Part shown: positions 1 through 9,711 of the stretch, piece by piece
Numbering within the stretch: position 1 is the first letter of the stretch
Layout of the letters: each line of letters starts with the position of its first letter
From: Chara braunii
Taxonomy: Eukaryota > Streptophyta > Charophyceae > Charales > Characeae
Assembly (NCBI GenBank): GCA_003427395.1
Contig: BFEA01000390.1
Coordinates: forward strand, 1,402,197-1,426,082
Direction: 5' to 3'
Length of the DNA stretch: 23,886 nucleotides
Notes under the pieces: generated by a model
Seen by the model: only the letters and a program-made list of their open reading frames with translations
Database searches by the model: none
Told to the model about the DNA's origin: nothing
Position numbers and translations under genes: made by a program

Positions 1-949
1 CGAATAAAGTATTTCAGTCAGCTTTAAGCTAGAACAATGTCCCAGAATATTCTTTGCTGGGTTCATATTACTTCATATATGAAAGGCATTTTCACATTGC
101 AGACCCAAAATTTGAGTCCTGGGGTCAACGTTCCCAACTCAAAGGTGGTCGAGAAGGCCAAAACAGAAAAGGTGTCGAGTTGGGTACCGCTCAGGCCACA
201 TAAGGTCAAAATTCAACCGGTACCCGGCCGCAAAGTCCAGTCCCACAGTCAAAATACAGCAGCGTTCCAATGAAAAGTCTGCAAAGTACCGGGCCTCAAT
301 ATTCCAAAAGCAAACAGGCCGAGGGCGACCGGTACCAGTCAAAGTCAGGCCCGGGCCAGAGGCCAAGTGAAGTAAGGGCCCAGTCCAAGTCAATGACAAG
401 ACTGGCCCAGCCTCATTCAAACAGATTGCTCATTCACAACAAGGTAGGAGCGCTGCTGATGCTTGTGCGCTATTGCGAGTGACTGAACGCTGTTACATGC
501 CCAGTTGTGCGATGTACGTACATAACCAAGGATCCGCAATGTGATGAAAAGGACTGAATGGACAATATAGTGCTAGTGGAATCTCAACCAGCAATGTGCA
601 TCCTGATACATACAAAAATGGTGCTCTGTAGCGCAGTGGGAGACTTAGATATAAGTCCTGACCTGACCGGGACTGACCTCTATCACGAAGTGCAAGACAG
701 CGCAGCAGAATGCTGGAATACCAATGACTAGCCCAATCAATGTCGCAAGTTCGCAACGCAGACCAAACATACATCATCCTCATCACACGGTGTGTTAAAT
801 ACTCCTGAAACACAGTCAGAAGTATGGCGCAGATTCCCAGAACCGACCAGATAATACAGAGAAAGTACAAAATACAGCAGAAGACTTGATACACATGGAC
901 TGACTCCGACCTGACTCAGACTTCAACGAAACACTCTCAACATGCATCA
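1..949. other. Unassigned non-coding region
   Basis: No open frame shows a known domain on either strand. Contains a 12-bp perfect palindrome, ATGTACGTACAT (512-523), and a 6-bp hairpin, GACTTA/TAAGTC (642-657). The stretch around 330-400 (GTCAAAGTC...GGCCCAGTCCAAGTC) faintly resembles repeat module B, so an old LTR is possible. Confidence 0.6.
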
Positions 950-1320
950 GTGGTGTGAAAGCCCTGGCCTTGAACACGGAAGAACAGGCCAGGGTCTGAC
1001 ATCATACACGGACGAATGGAGGGAGAGGAGAGACGAAACGAGGAGGAGAGGGAAAATGACGTCAACACCATAGATCCAAAAATAGTATCTCAAATGTCAT
1101 AAGTAGAGCAAATCCGGAATGTCGTGAACACAGAGTCTCACAGTGTCCCAGATGCCGATCTCCCAATATCAAGATACATCTCCAGACCTAGATGAAGTCC
1201 GATCCCCGAAGTAGTCCTCAACCGATGTCTCAATGTTACTATCTCAACTGTCATCAGAAATCGTCACCATCGTTCGTACTCAGCGTGCTCCAGTATAGTA
1301 GACCTAGACCTAGAGGGTAG

Positions 1321-1330
1321 GAGGAGAGAG

Positions 1331-1378
<48 letters not shown>
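1321..1378. repeat. GA microsatellite
   Basis: GA dinucleotides, uninterrupted from about 1337 to 1378, preceded by GAAA-rich variants. Confidence 0.95.
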
Positions 1379-1382
<4 letters not shown>

Positions 1383-1685
1383 AGGAAGAAGAGGGAGGGA
1401 AGGCAAGGCCTTCCTCCCTGTTACCTGATGTGGTAGCTATGGCGCTGCAAAGGCTGGCACTGGGCCGCGGGCTGGGCCAGTGGCTGGCGTTGCTCCAACC
1501 GCTGCGCTAATTCCTCCTCGCCGCTGAGCTCATTCTCTCCTCGCGGCTCGTGCTAATGCTGAAATGCTGTAATAATCATGCTAACGTTGAACGCTGCGCT
1601 AATCCCTGAAGACTGACGCGTAGACTAACCTCCTGTCTACTAACCTCCCTACTGAGGCTGCTAGCCGACTAATATAGTGTGGGGC

Positions 1686-1993
1686 CAGCCTCAAGGCTGC
1701 TGGTACCTTGGGTCCGGACCATTGATCTGATCATAGGTTCAGATCCTATTGCCGGAATCTGAAAGTGGCGGCCTAACTTGGCCGGTGTTCAAACTGTTCC
1801 GCCGGTAGGTCCTACCGCTGGACCTGTACCGGACTGAACCAATGTGACCGTTGGGCCTGTCTTAGACACCTACACCTAGGCCTACCGGGTTCTAAGTGAA
1901 CCCGCGTACTCCTAGGTCTGCCTGGGCCTGATCTGAACCGCCGTACCGCTAGGCGTACCCTGACCTAGATGGAACCGGCCCCTAACTGGGGCC
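1686..1993. repeat. Hairpin cluster
   Basis: Short stems follow one another: CAGCC/GGCTG (1686-1699), GGTCCGGACC (1711-1720), TGATC/GATCA (1723-1733), TTCAGAT/ATCTGAA (1738-1763), CGGCC/GGCCG loop TAACTT (1769-1784), CGGTAGG/CCTACCG (1803-1817), a composite 17-bp stem 1874-1917 (ACCTAGG/CCTAGGT outer, TAC/GTA, CGGGTTC/GAACCCG inner, loop TAAGT), GTAC..GC/GC..GTAC (1943-1958) and GGCCCC/GGGGCC loop TAACT (1977-1993). Confidence 0.88.
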
Positions 1994-2015
1994 CGTGCGG
2001 CTCAGAATTCCACAC

Positions 2016-2808
2016 GGTGTGAAGGGGCCTGGTGCTACACACAGGAAGAATGTGCCAGGTCCAGATCATGCACAGACGAAGAGGAGGGAATCAGACGAAG
2101 AAGAGGGGGGGTAGATGGGAATATAGTCAACACCAAGTCTTTGTTACAAGTCCCAAAATAATCCCTCGTCAAAATGTCTGAAGCCCAATGCCGAGTCTGG
2201 ATCCAAATGTCACCAATCCAGCTTTCTCGTAGTCTGCTGATGCAGTGAAGTCAGGTAGCGAGAGGGTGAGAGGGAGATGGTGGACTGAGAAAAGGAAGAA
2301 GAAGAACTCTCTCTCTCTCCCATGTGCCAGGTACTAATCTGTGAAGATGGCGTTGTGCTGCAGGTACCTTGAAGACGAAGCTGGAGCTATGGCGCTGCAG
2401 GTAAGTCCCCTTGGCCTCCACCCAATCTCCCTCTCTCTCTCCAATACTACTAACTCCTACTAGCGCCCAGCGCTGAAGACTACTGCTAACGCTACTACTA
2501 CAACTGCAGCGCTCCTCCAGAGTGCTGCTGCCGAATCCTGAAGACTACTCCTGCCTCCTGAACTGCACGTGAAATGTCTGGGAAGTCCCTATGAACTACC
2601 TGCAGCCTGCAGGGCGGGCCAGTTCTATATAGTGCTGGCCTGTCCAGGAGGCTGCTCTTGCCAATGCCGGGCCAGACCCTGGTGCTGAAACTCAACCAAG
2701 GGTTGTCTTGGAAACAGGCCCAAAATGGCCTGTGCTAAAACCCTGGTCTGGTGCCTAAGTTTCAGGGCAGGCCAGTCTTATGAGGGCCTGAAAATGGCCC
2801 TCCGTTTC
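2016..2808. other. Unassigned part of repeat copy 2
   Basis: No gene recognised. CT-rich runs are at 2308-2320 and 2429-2442. CACACGGTGTG at 2011 also occurs at 785. Confidence 0.6.
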
Positions 2809-2958
2809 AGGCTGAAAAGACTCAGGGCCTGGAGGGCCCTGTTTTAGGCTGAAACGACACAGGACCTGTAGGCCCTTGTCTTCAGGCTTTCAGGCTGAAA
2901 CGACACAGGGCCTGTAGGCCCTTGTTTTCAGGCTTTCAGGCTGAAAACATCACGGGCC
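2809..2958. repeat. 46-bp tandem repeat
   Basis: AGGCTGAAACGACACAGG...CCTGTAGGCCCTTG starts at 2846 and 2892 (offset 46) with two changes. A shorter diverged copy starts at 2809 and a partial one at 2938. It overlaps the 3' end of the minus-strand integrase. Confidence 0.93.
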
Positions 2959-4286
2959 TGAAAATGGCCCGTGCAGCCTGTTGCAGGCGCATCATGTTGC
3001 AGGTGCAGGACGCAAAGTGTAGGACGGTCCTGAATGATGAAGGAAGGTCCTTCGGGTGCATCCCCAGCGGGTGCCCCGATCGGCCAAGGCCCCATCCATT
3101 TTGGGAGGAGCTTGCAAAAGATATCTTGTTCGAGGCTGAACTCCGCGGAGGAAACGCAAACGAGATCGCCGGCGCGGAATGGACAAGGAAGACGTTGGCG
3201 ATTGGCCTGTTGGCTCATGAGTTGCTGCGTCTTAGCCATCTGGTCGCGTGCCTTGACAAGTAGTTCTTGCATCCGACGCAAGAAAAGAAGAAGGTCGTCG
3301 CTCTCGGCTGTTCGTGGAATGATTGTGTCCAACCGAAAAGTGACCGGCAAGACGTGCTCGAATTCGAAGGAAGACATCCCGATGGTCGGGCGGATGGACG
3401 AGTTGTATGCCAACTGGACATCCGGCAGCCGCTCAATCCAATCCTTTTGGTTGGGATGGATGAGAGTGCGAAGGAGAACCTGTGCGGTCTGATGCGCGCT
3501 TTCCGTTTGACCATTGGTTTGGGGGTGGCGAGCCAAATTTGGCTAGAGAGATTAGTCCCATCGTTTGTCGCGGCAAGGCAAACGATGAGCGCCAACCAAA
3601 AATCGGACATGAACCGAGTGTCGCGATCGCAAACGATTTCATTGGGGTAACCCTTGGTTCGAATCCAACCAGCTTAAAGAACTTCGGCCAACTCCGATGC
3701 CTTGGCATGATAGCGGCAAGGCAAAAACATGGCGAACTTGATGAGTCGGTCGACCACCGTGAGAATCCCATCCACACCAATCTTGTGCTTGGGGAATGGC
3801 CCGGTAATGTCCATGGCAATCACTTCCCTTCGGCGCAAGGGGACTGGTAATGGTCGCAACTCGCCGTGCGGACGATGGTTGCAGGATATGCAGCGTCGGC
3901 AAACGTCGCATGACTCCCAATAGCGTGTGACGTCGCCGAGAAGGCCAGGCCACCAAAATCGTTGGCGAAGTCGGCCAATCGTGCGATTGAGTCCAAAGTA
4001 TCCGGTGGCGAGAGCATCGTGGGACTCACCAAGAAGCCATGTACGCACGTGAGAGTCACTCGGTACGCAAAGAAGGTCCTTCCCCCACATGTGGACAAGC
4101 AAATACCCCTCTTGGATCCGGTAGTGAGAAGGCGCCAGATTTGGAGAGGTGCAATTTGCGTACTTGTCGCGAAACTCGGGGTCGGATTGGTAGCCGTGAA
4201 TGAAATTGTCCCGCAGTTCGTCGTCGATATCGAAAGTCAAATAGACTGCGGTACAATGATCCGCACCCCATGAAAGAGCATCCGCA
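2928..4286 (-). pseudogene. Ty3/gypsy integrase (nearly complete but broken)
   Basis: Starts with the RNase H tail ADALSWGADH, then a linker (IDDELRDNFIHGYQSDPEFR). The zinc-binding region is SHDALATGYFG...SCDVCRRC, where the second His of the H2C2 finger is Tyr. The catalytic core shows MDITGPF (first Asp), CDRDTRF (second Asp, about 3612-3632) and HPQTNGQTES (Glu), followed by AYNSSIRPTIGMSSFEF and the C-terminal LLPKWMGPWPI. All three catalytic residues are encoded, but there is an in-frame TAA at 3674-3676 and a frameshift near 3540-3560. The integrase joins element DNA into the genome; this copy is inactive. The last codons run into the 46-bp repeat. Confidence 0.93.
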
Positions 4287-4757
4287 AAATGCTTATGCCA
4301 GGCCGCCTTCAAATCATCCCGGATGATCTTGGTGTACAAGTCGACAGCTACCACCCCATACTTGAACAAGAGATTGTCCAACCATGCTTGGCACACGCCC
4401 CCAACCGGGAGTATAAATACGCGCGATGCTTGTCCTCGCTGATGTGGTGTAACTGCAACTTGAGATCGAACTTGCGGAACCACGAAATCGGGTCCTTCTT
4501 CGTTGAATTGCAGAAAATCTCCTGATCATCGAACCTTGGAGTCGTCTCCCCCGGTGCCAAACTTGGGTTGGCGGTGGGCGCACAGATCCGCTGTTCCAAT
4601 TGTTGCGTGGCGGTTCGCTCTAGCTGCGTGTCGTCCTTGAGGGCTCCGCCGTCAATCTCCAATGCATTGAGACGATCGGAGGTGTTAGAGGAGCTGGCAT
4701 CGAATCTGATATGCCCTATTGGGCATAGCTCCTTTTGGAGCAGCTGTGAGGAGTGAT
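4287..4757 (-). pseudogene. Ty3/gypsy gag remnant, joined to integrase
   Basis: Minus-strand gag fragment. A coiled N-terminal piece (NTSDRLNALEIDGGALKDD) is followed by RFDDQEIFCNSTKKDPISWF, the capsid-domain start, and DLKLQLHHISEDKHRAYLYS. A frame change near 4400 leads to CQAWLDNLLFKYGVV and DDLKAAWHKHF. After HKHF the next residues are ADALSW, which belong to the end of RNase H. So the rest of gag, protease, RT and most of RNase H are missing and the join is in frame. Gag is the capsid protein of the element. No LTR or PBS is recognised on the upstream side. Confidence 0.85.
4690..4741. repeat. Nested and alternative hairpins
   Basis: A perfect 7-bp stem, TATGCCC/GGGCATA with loop TATT (4710-4727), is enclosed by GGAGC (4690-4694) pairing with GCTCC (4728-4732). 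The same GCTCC can pair instead with GGAGC at 4737-4741 across TTTT. It lies at the N-terminal end of the gag remnant. Confidence 0.85.
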
Positions 4758-4954
4758 CCGACGCGGCTGATTTCGATCAGGTGATCTGCGAGACCGCACA
4801 ACTGAAAACAGCCGTGCGGACAGGGATTTGCCCCTGCGCAAGGATAACACGCATAAATCGAGGAAAAAGGGTAGGATCGAGCTCCTGAATCTGGATGTGT
4901 TTTATGCAGCACAAGCGGTTAACAGGTAGCTGAAAATTCAGGAATGAAAATTCT

Positions 4955-5247
4955 GAAGTGCGAGTTTTGGGCAGTCTGAAAATCCCAAATGGTCCTGAAG
5001 TGGTGAAAGGTCTGAAGACCCTCAAAACCACCTGTTTAGGCATGATGCATCCTGAAGTGGTGAAGTGAGAGTTTTGGGCAGTCTGAAAATCCTGAATGGT
5101 CCTGAAGTGGTGAAAGGTCCAAAGACCCTGAAAACCACCTATTTAGGCAGGCTGCATCCTGAGGTGGTGAAGGGTGTCCTGAAGTGGTAAAAGGTCCGAA
5201 GGCCCTGAAAACCACCTGTTTAGGCAGGCTGCATCCTGAAGTGGTGA
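4955..5247. repeat. 107-bp tandem repeat, 2.7 copies
   Basis: Copies start at 4955, 5062 and 5169 (offset 107 each), sharing GTTTTGGGCAGTCTGAAAAT, TCCTGAAGTGGTGAAAGGTC, CTGAAAACCACC and TGCATCCTGA. The third copy lacks about 28 bp near its start. The open frames read here are products of the repeat. Confidence 0.93.
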
Positions 5248-5546
5248 TGAAAAAGACGACTGTTTTATGCAAAGATGCAAAAAAGCAATTCTGTCTCGAT
5301 TTCACGCACATCTCCGTCACCTCGTCCATATTCATGCATTCGATCTGATCCTCTTTGCTAGTGGAACCATGCCCTGATCGTGGCTGAAAAGCCATGAGAT
5401 GTGATGTGCCCGTTGGTTGTAGCTGACGGGAAAAAGAATGTTAAAAAAAAACAAAAACTGAAAACTAAACTAAGAACTGAAGGGGAAGCGCCATGTGGCA
5501 CACTCCAAAGTGTTTGAGGCACTTCAGTTCCCAACAAGTTTGATAG

Positions 5547-5578
5547 CGCCCGTGAAAACGGGCGACCGTTTTAAAACG
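5547..5578. repeat. GAAA-loop hairpin followed by 12-bp palindrome
   Basis: CGCCCGT (5547-5553), loop GAAA, ACGGGCG (5558-5564) is a perfect 7-bp stem with a GNRA-type loop. CGTTTTAAAACG (5567-5578) is a perfect palindrome. Confidence 0.92.
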
Positions 5579-5702
5579 AGGTAAGTTTTCTTCTTTTTTT
5601 TTTCTTTTTTTTTCTTTTCTTTTAGACTTCCTTTATATTTTCTTCTTTAAACCACCACTACCTTTCTCATATGTGGGGCCGCGGGCCTCAAATTCAAGTT
5701 CG

Positions 5703-5748
5703 GCCGCCACGCGCCGTCGATGAAAAATATCGACGGCGGTGTGGCGGC
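5703..5748. repeat. 18-bp hairpin
   Basis: GCCGCCAC (5703-5710) pairs with GTGGCGGC (5741-5748), and CGCCGTCGAT (5712-5721) with ATCGACGGCG (5729-5738). A small 1x2 internal loop lies between them and the terminal loop is 7 nt (GAAAAAT). Confidence 0.95.
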
Positions 5749-5892
5749 TATTTTTCACGAGTAGGCTACTAGATGCCCGTGGCCGACATATAGGAAAGGT
5801 AACGGTGGTTTAAGATTTGTGTCAGATTTTTTTTTTTTTTTTTTAGATTTTTTTTTTTTTCGTCTTATTTGTTTGGGATCTCACTGAGGTAA

Positions 5893-5923
5893 GCAACCTG
5901 TTCGTTTTTGACAAACGGGTTGC
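5893..5923. repeat. 10-bp hairpin
   Basis: GCAACCTGTT (5893-5902) pairs with AACGGGTTGC (5914-5923) with one G-T pair. An inner alternative stem, CGTTT/AAACG, lies at 5903-5917. Confidence 0.88.
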
Positions 5924-6173
5924 TGCTGCTAGAGGAGCAAAATCGAGTGAATCTGCCGCATTAACGCGGTTGTGTTCAGATGTGGGCTTGGGACCTTGTA
6001 CTTGAGTTACGAGGAACTCTCTACACATGTTTGGGTGGTTTCCACTGCAAGGAACAGGCGAATCGTTCTCTGGTAGTCAAACGAATATTGTTGCAACGCC
6101 GTTTGCGCTGCAAGTTGCCTCTCTTGGAGGGCTTCACAAGAGTTTGCTCGTCGACGATCGTGACTATAGGCAC

Positions 6174-6209
<36 letters not shown>

Positions 6210-6210
6210 G
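6174..6210. repeat. GA microsatellite
   Basis: A GA dinucleotide run with one AAAG interruption, in otherwise unassigned sequence (5924-6340). That stretch has two weak hairpins and no recognisable gene. Confidence 0.9.
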
Positions 6211-6341
6211 AAACAGGCTGCTGGGAACAGCACCCAAACGTGGCACTGTTGGCGGCCAGGTGCGGGCACGGGCTGCAGCAAAGGGGGAGAAAAACACCCA
6301 GTTAGGCTTGATCCCAGTTCGACTTTGTGAATGGGAGGCTG

Positions 6342-6647
6342 CTCGTTTCAAAAAAACGAGTTGCCCCTTCTAGAGAAACGAAGGGGGGTGAAAAAAAGAA
6401 AGAAGAAGAAAGAAAGAAAAAAAAGAATGGAGGGAAAAAAAAAGAAGTCACGGCCACGTATGTGGCCGCAGCCGCGGAACAGGTGCAGCCCAGAAGGTTC
6501 TAGGGGCTAATGGCACTGCGCCTATTCGTTTTGAGTAGGCCGTAGTAAATGGCTGAGTACAGCCATTTACAGAAGTATCTGGCCTGAGAAAACGGCCAGA
6601 TACTCCTGGGGGTTGATGACCTTGGTTCCCCTTGTGGAGAACCAAGG
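6342..6647. repeat. Array of seven short hairpins
   Basis: Seven consecutive non-overlapping stems, each with its own sequence: 6342-6360 (7 bp, CTCGTTT), 6364-6386 (7 bp, CCCCTTC), 6451-6468 (7 bp, CGGCCAC), 6520-6540 (8 bp with one G-T), 6545-6570 (11 bp perfect, GTAAATGGCTG with loop AGTA), 6574-6604 (11 bp perfect, AGTATCTGGCC with loop TGAGAAAAC) and 6620-6647 (9 bp, CCTTGGTTC). The last three are only 3-15 nt apart. An AAAG-rich spacer divides the second and third. No coding frame or known RNA family is recognised. Confidence 0.92.
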
Positions 6648-6689
6648 CATCGAGCTCCTGGTCGTTGATCTAGTCAAGGGCCAAGAGCA

Positions 6690-8290
6690 CCGACGAATTT
6701 TGTTTGGTTGTGGGCAAAGCAGCTACCCTCATGCCTTTGGCTGCCTATAAAAGCCAGCACTCCACCCAGCAGCCTCACACTTGTGGCAATGTTGCTGGGG
6801 CATTCACTTGTGAGAATGCTAGTTGGCTGCTTCATGTTGCTGTAGAGGGGAAGTGCTGCTGGTGGAGGAAGTGAAGGTCTGCAGGATGAGGGGAGACGCT
6901 GCTGGAAGAGAAGAAGAGAGACAGCCATAGCTAAGGGATGGAGGTCGTCTGCCCCACCCTTGTACTGATGTTGCGGCGGTACGGCTGCGTCAGGGTCCGA
7001 ACAGCGCGGCAAGCGACACCTATTTTAGTGGGGTTGTGCTGCCGGACTGCCGCCGCGGCGTCAAGACCTTCCTAAGGGAAGGTGCTGCCGTATTTGTCGC
7101 ACGACGCCAATGTTTTTTTTTTCGAGTGTGGGGAGGTGCTACCGGACTGACAACGTGGCGGCATCAAGGTCTCCCTTAGGGGAGGTGTTGTTCGTATTTT
7201 GTCACGACAGCGACGATATTTTTTTTGTGAAGTTACGCTGCCAATTTTTTTTGGCACGACGGTGTAGAACCGGTTTCGACGGAGAGGCGAGTGGCAATCC
7301 CGCTTTGAATTTTTGATGTGCGCAATAATGGTGGACTATTTCTCTCATGATCCGGCGGTAGTATGAACACTAGTGCACATTTGGGATTCTACGGCAGCAA
7401 TGTGTAAGCATGTGGCGGTGCTATTGGACGACCGTGGTACCAATTTTAGGGAGAACGGCAAGCGGTAATTCCGTTGTTAATTGTTTGTTGTGCGCAGCAG
7501 TTGTAGCGAATTTCAGCATGATGTAGAGGTTGGGCTAGCGCTGGTATGTGGTTGGGACTATGCGGAGCTGGTGCATGATTGAGTGAGTGCGGCAGTGGTG
7601 CATGGCCGTCGACATGAAGAGAGTGCGGAGTGAGTGCACGCGGTAGCGACTATTGGAGTTGCGAACTTGCGGTTTGCGTCGGAAGGACACTTTTATTAGG
7701 GCACAAGGCATATGCGGTTTGAGCTGGAGCCACCATTTTATTTTTTTTGCATGCGGTGCGAGCGGTTTTTTAGTTTGGGACCATCCGATGGTACAGCGAC
7801 AACGTGGGATCGCCTAGGGTCAAATTAAGGACCATGTGAGATTAATTTTGAGATTGGGATTGGTATGATGGCATGACTATTGCGAGCGGACGTGGTGAGA
7901 GGCTGCATGGCCTTGCGGCTGGTTGGGGAGTATCCTTGGTGGTTAAGGTGAAGTTGGGACTGCATTGGGACTGTCCGGGATATTGAGGCGACGTGGGATT
8001 GGATCATGGGAGCACCCTCTTTGAGGGTTAACCCACTTGAGTCCTCTCAATGGGCCGACTCTTGCTCATTCGGACACTAGGAGAAGAGGCTGACCGTCGT
8101 TCAGTAGAAAGGCTACAACTTGTGGAGTTGTGAACCGCATATTCTCAGCTTCTTTATCTGGTTGGGATTACCCGACTTTCTTGAGTGCGCCGAATCAAAC
8201 TTCACTCAAGGTCAGTTAGTTGATTGACTCAAACTTCCCTTCACACCTGTGTGAACCCACACTTTGCTTCACCCTGTTGTTTAGAATGTT
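6690..8290. other. Unassigned non-coding region with local repeats
   Basis: No coding match. Small perfect hairpins are at 6800-6819 (GCATTC/GAATGC), 8014-8028 (ACCCTC/GAGGGT), 8115-8131 (ACAACT/AGTTGT) and 8240-8255 (TTCACAC/GTGTGAA). A diverged direct repeat (about 7263-7351 and 7434-7523) shares GGCRAGYGGYAAT and TGTGCGCA. It could be one or more old LTRs, which I cannot confirm. Confidence 0.55.
7036..7235. repeat. 100-bp tandem repeat, two copies, each with a hairpin
   Basis: GTGCTGCCGGACTG at 7036 recurs as GTGCTACCGGACTG at 7136 (offset 100), and similarity continues through CACGAC and a T run. Each copy has a hairpin at the same place: ACCTTCC/GGAAGGT with loop TAAG (7066-7083) in the first, CTCCC/GGGAG with loop TTAG (7171-7184) in the second. 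Confidence 0.82.
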
Positions 8291-9430
8291 CAAAAGAAAA
8301 GGTAGAGGAAGGTTGTGCAAGTCGTGTGTGTGAGTGGAAAAGTCTGATTTGAGTATGGGATAGTACTGTTTTCTTTTGAACTTGTTTTGTTTGCTTGTTG
8401 TGCAGGTAGGTAGAAGAATGTTTGCAAAGGAGGTTGATTGTGTCTACATGGGATGATGAAGAAAAGAATTGCCCTCTTTTTCTCTTTCACCAGCCTGCAT
8501 GACAAAAGTACTTCAATTTTGAAATGAATAATTTCAACGGGTCTCGTGAAGGAAAATTTGTGAATATAATTAAGATAAAGATAATAAAACTTAGTTTTTT
8601 TCCCTAAGGATTGAACCATTCAATCCTGAATGACCTTATCTACTTGTACTTATCCAAATGGTTTTCGTTTTTTATCTCCTCTAATCTTTTTTTGTCAAAG
8701 CAACCCTGAACTCAAGAGGAATAAAAATAATTGAAAGTTACCAGCAAGTGGACACATTCTCTATCTTTAGGAAGCATCTGGGGCGGGGGTTCGTTGCTTT
8801 AGGAGTCGGTCCTGTTATTGACCCGGAGTGGACCGTTCCACGTGGGGGTACTTGTCGATTCGGTGGAGACGTTCCGACTTCTGAGATCCGAGTTTCCTGG
8901 TCGGACGAGGAGTACCCCAGACCACTTCCTAGAGGGAGAGGCATGCAACACTTCAAGCAATGCACATGATCAAGAATCATCCGCAAAGCAGACTGTCATC
9001 TAAAAAGATTGGGAATGTATGGAGATGGATGTGCGCGTGTCTAATCTTAGGTCAGCGGTGGGATGAAACGAACGATTTCGGTAGTGCGTCTCATCAAGTT
9101 GGCAGCGCATCTCATCAAGTCAAAACTAAGGCAGTCGATTACCTTATCGGTTGCATCAATGTTATTGTCGGTAGCCAACTTCTTGTTGGCGGTTGCATGA
9201 TTGTTTTAAGGAGTTCGACCTAAGATGGTCGGATTGCTTTTTTAATCTTGTGTGATTGGATGTATGAGATGATGATTTAAATTCTTTCGGTTATCATTGC
9301 AAATTGGATGTATGTTCTATCGACTACGGTCGAATCCTTTTGATGTAGTTATGCATGGTACAGTCGAATCCGTTTTATGTAATTATGTATGGATGTTATA
9401 ACATTTTTTTGGCCGTGTCAAAAGGGACTA
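8290..9430. other. Unassigned region with one short open frame on both strands
   Basis: 8738-8986 is open on both strands for about 75-80 codons and is GC-richer than its A/T-rich surroundings. The plus-strand peptide includes DPEWTVPRGGT and SWSDEEYPRPLPRGRG, which I do not recognise. It could be a short exon or a repeat fragment. A small coding-like duplication (GSASHQV twice, about 9077-9118) lies in another frame just downstream. Small hairpins are at 9216-9231 (CGACC/GGTCG) and 9320-9333 (TCGAC/GTCGA). No gene is called. Confidence 0.4.
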
Positions 9431-9632
9431 GGATTATGTTGGGTTTCACGCTTGGTTGAGACCGTCCCAGTTGACCGGCGACCGGTTCGTTCTTAGGATA
9501 TCAGCGCCCTAAGGAATGGACAACGCTCGGGTCCATTTGGCATTAACCAAACGTACCTATACTACAACGCCCTCGGCAGATCTGCCTCTGCGATTGCATT
9601 TAAAAGCTTTCGCACGTGGGTCCGTAGCCCGG

Positions 9633-9671
9633 TAGGGATACATCCCTAAGGGTGGTGACAACCCGTTAGGG
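9633..9671. repeat. Two mutually exclusive hairpins
   Basis: TAGGGA (9633-9638) pairs with TCCCTA (9643-9648) across TACA. The same right arm can instead start a second stem, CCCTAA plus GGGT (9644-9653), with ACCC and TTAGGG (9661-9671). Confidence 0.85.
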
Positions 9672-9711
9672 AAGGAAATCGTATGCCCCGCTGGAACATG
9701 TCTTGTCGTAG

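Larger units (their letters stand above)
950..2900. repeat. Diverged ~1 kb direct repeat, two copies
   Basis: Copy 1 (about 950-2010) and copy 2 (about 2011-2900) share ordered blocks: GGTGTGAA, GGAAGAA...CAGG, ATAGTCAACACCA/GACGTCAACACCA, AGCTATGGCGCTGCA, a CTAAC/CTACTA-rich part, and ATATAGTG (1672 and 2627) followed by GGCTGCT. A possible third ATATAGTGCT is at 565. It is diverged enough that borders are approximate. Could be tandem solo LTRs; ATATAGTG would then be a TATA box. Confidence 0.6.
5248..5892. other. Unassigned stretch with T-rich tracts
   Basis: No gene recognised. T/C-rich runs are at 5588-5622 and poly-T tracts at 5827-5844 and 5849-5860. The hairpins at 5547 and 5703 are listed separately. 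Confidence 0.7.

Noticed and set aside
3655-3672. GGTTCGAATCC, a perfect match to a tRNA B-box
   Set aside because: It falls in the conserved part of the minus-strand integrase between the first and second catalytic Asp, has no A-box or cloverleaf around it, and is explained as coding sequence.
4955-5247. CRISPR-like regular repeat
   Set aside because: The unit is repeated as a whole with no unique spacers, and the context is eukaryotic.
5036-5395. 119-codon minus-strand frame with repeated peptide blocks
   Set aside because: The peptide repeats mirror the 107-bp tandem DNA repeat, with no known domain.
5821-5862. Possible terminator from poly-T tracts
   Set aside because: Without a Pol III gene upstream, T tracts in a eukaryotic genome are just simple repeats.
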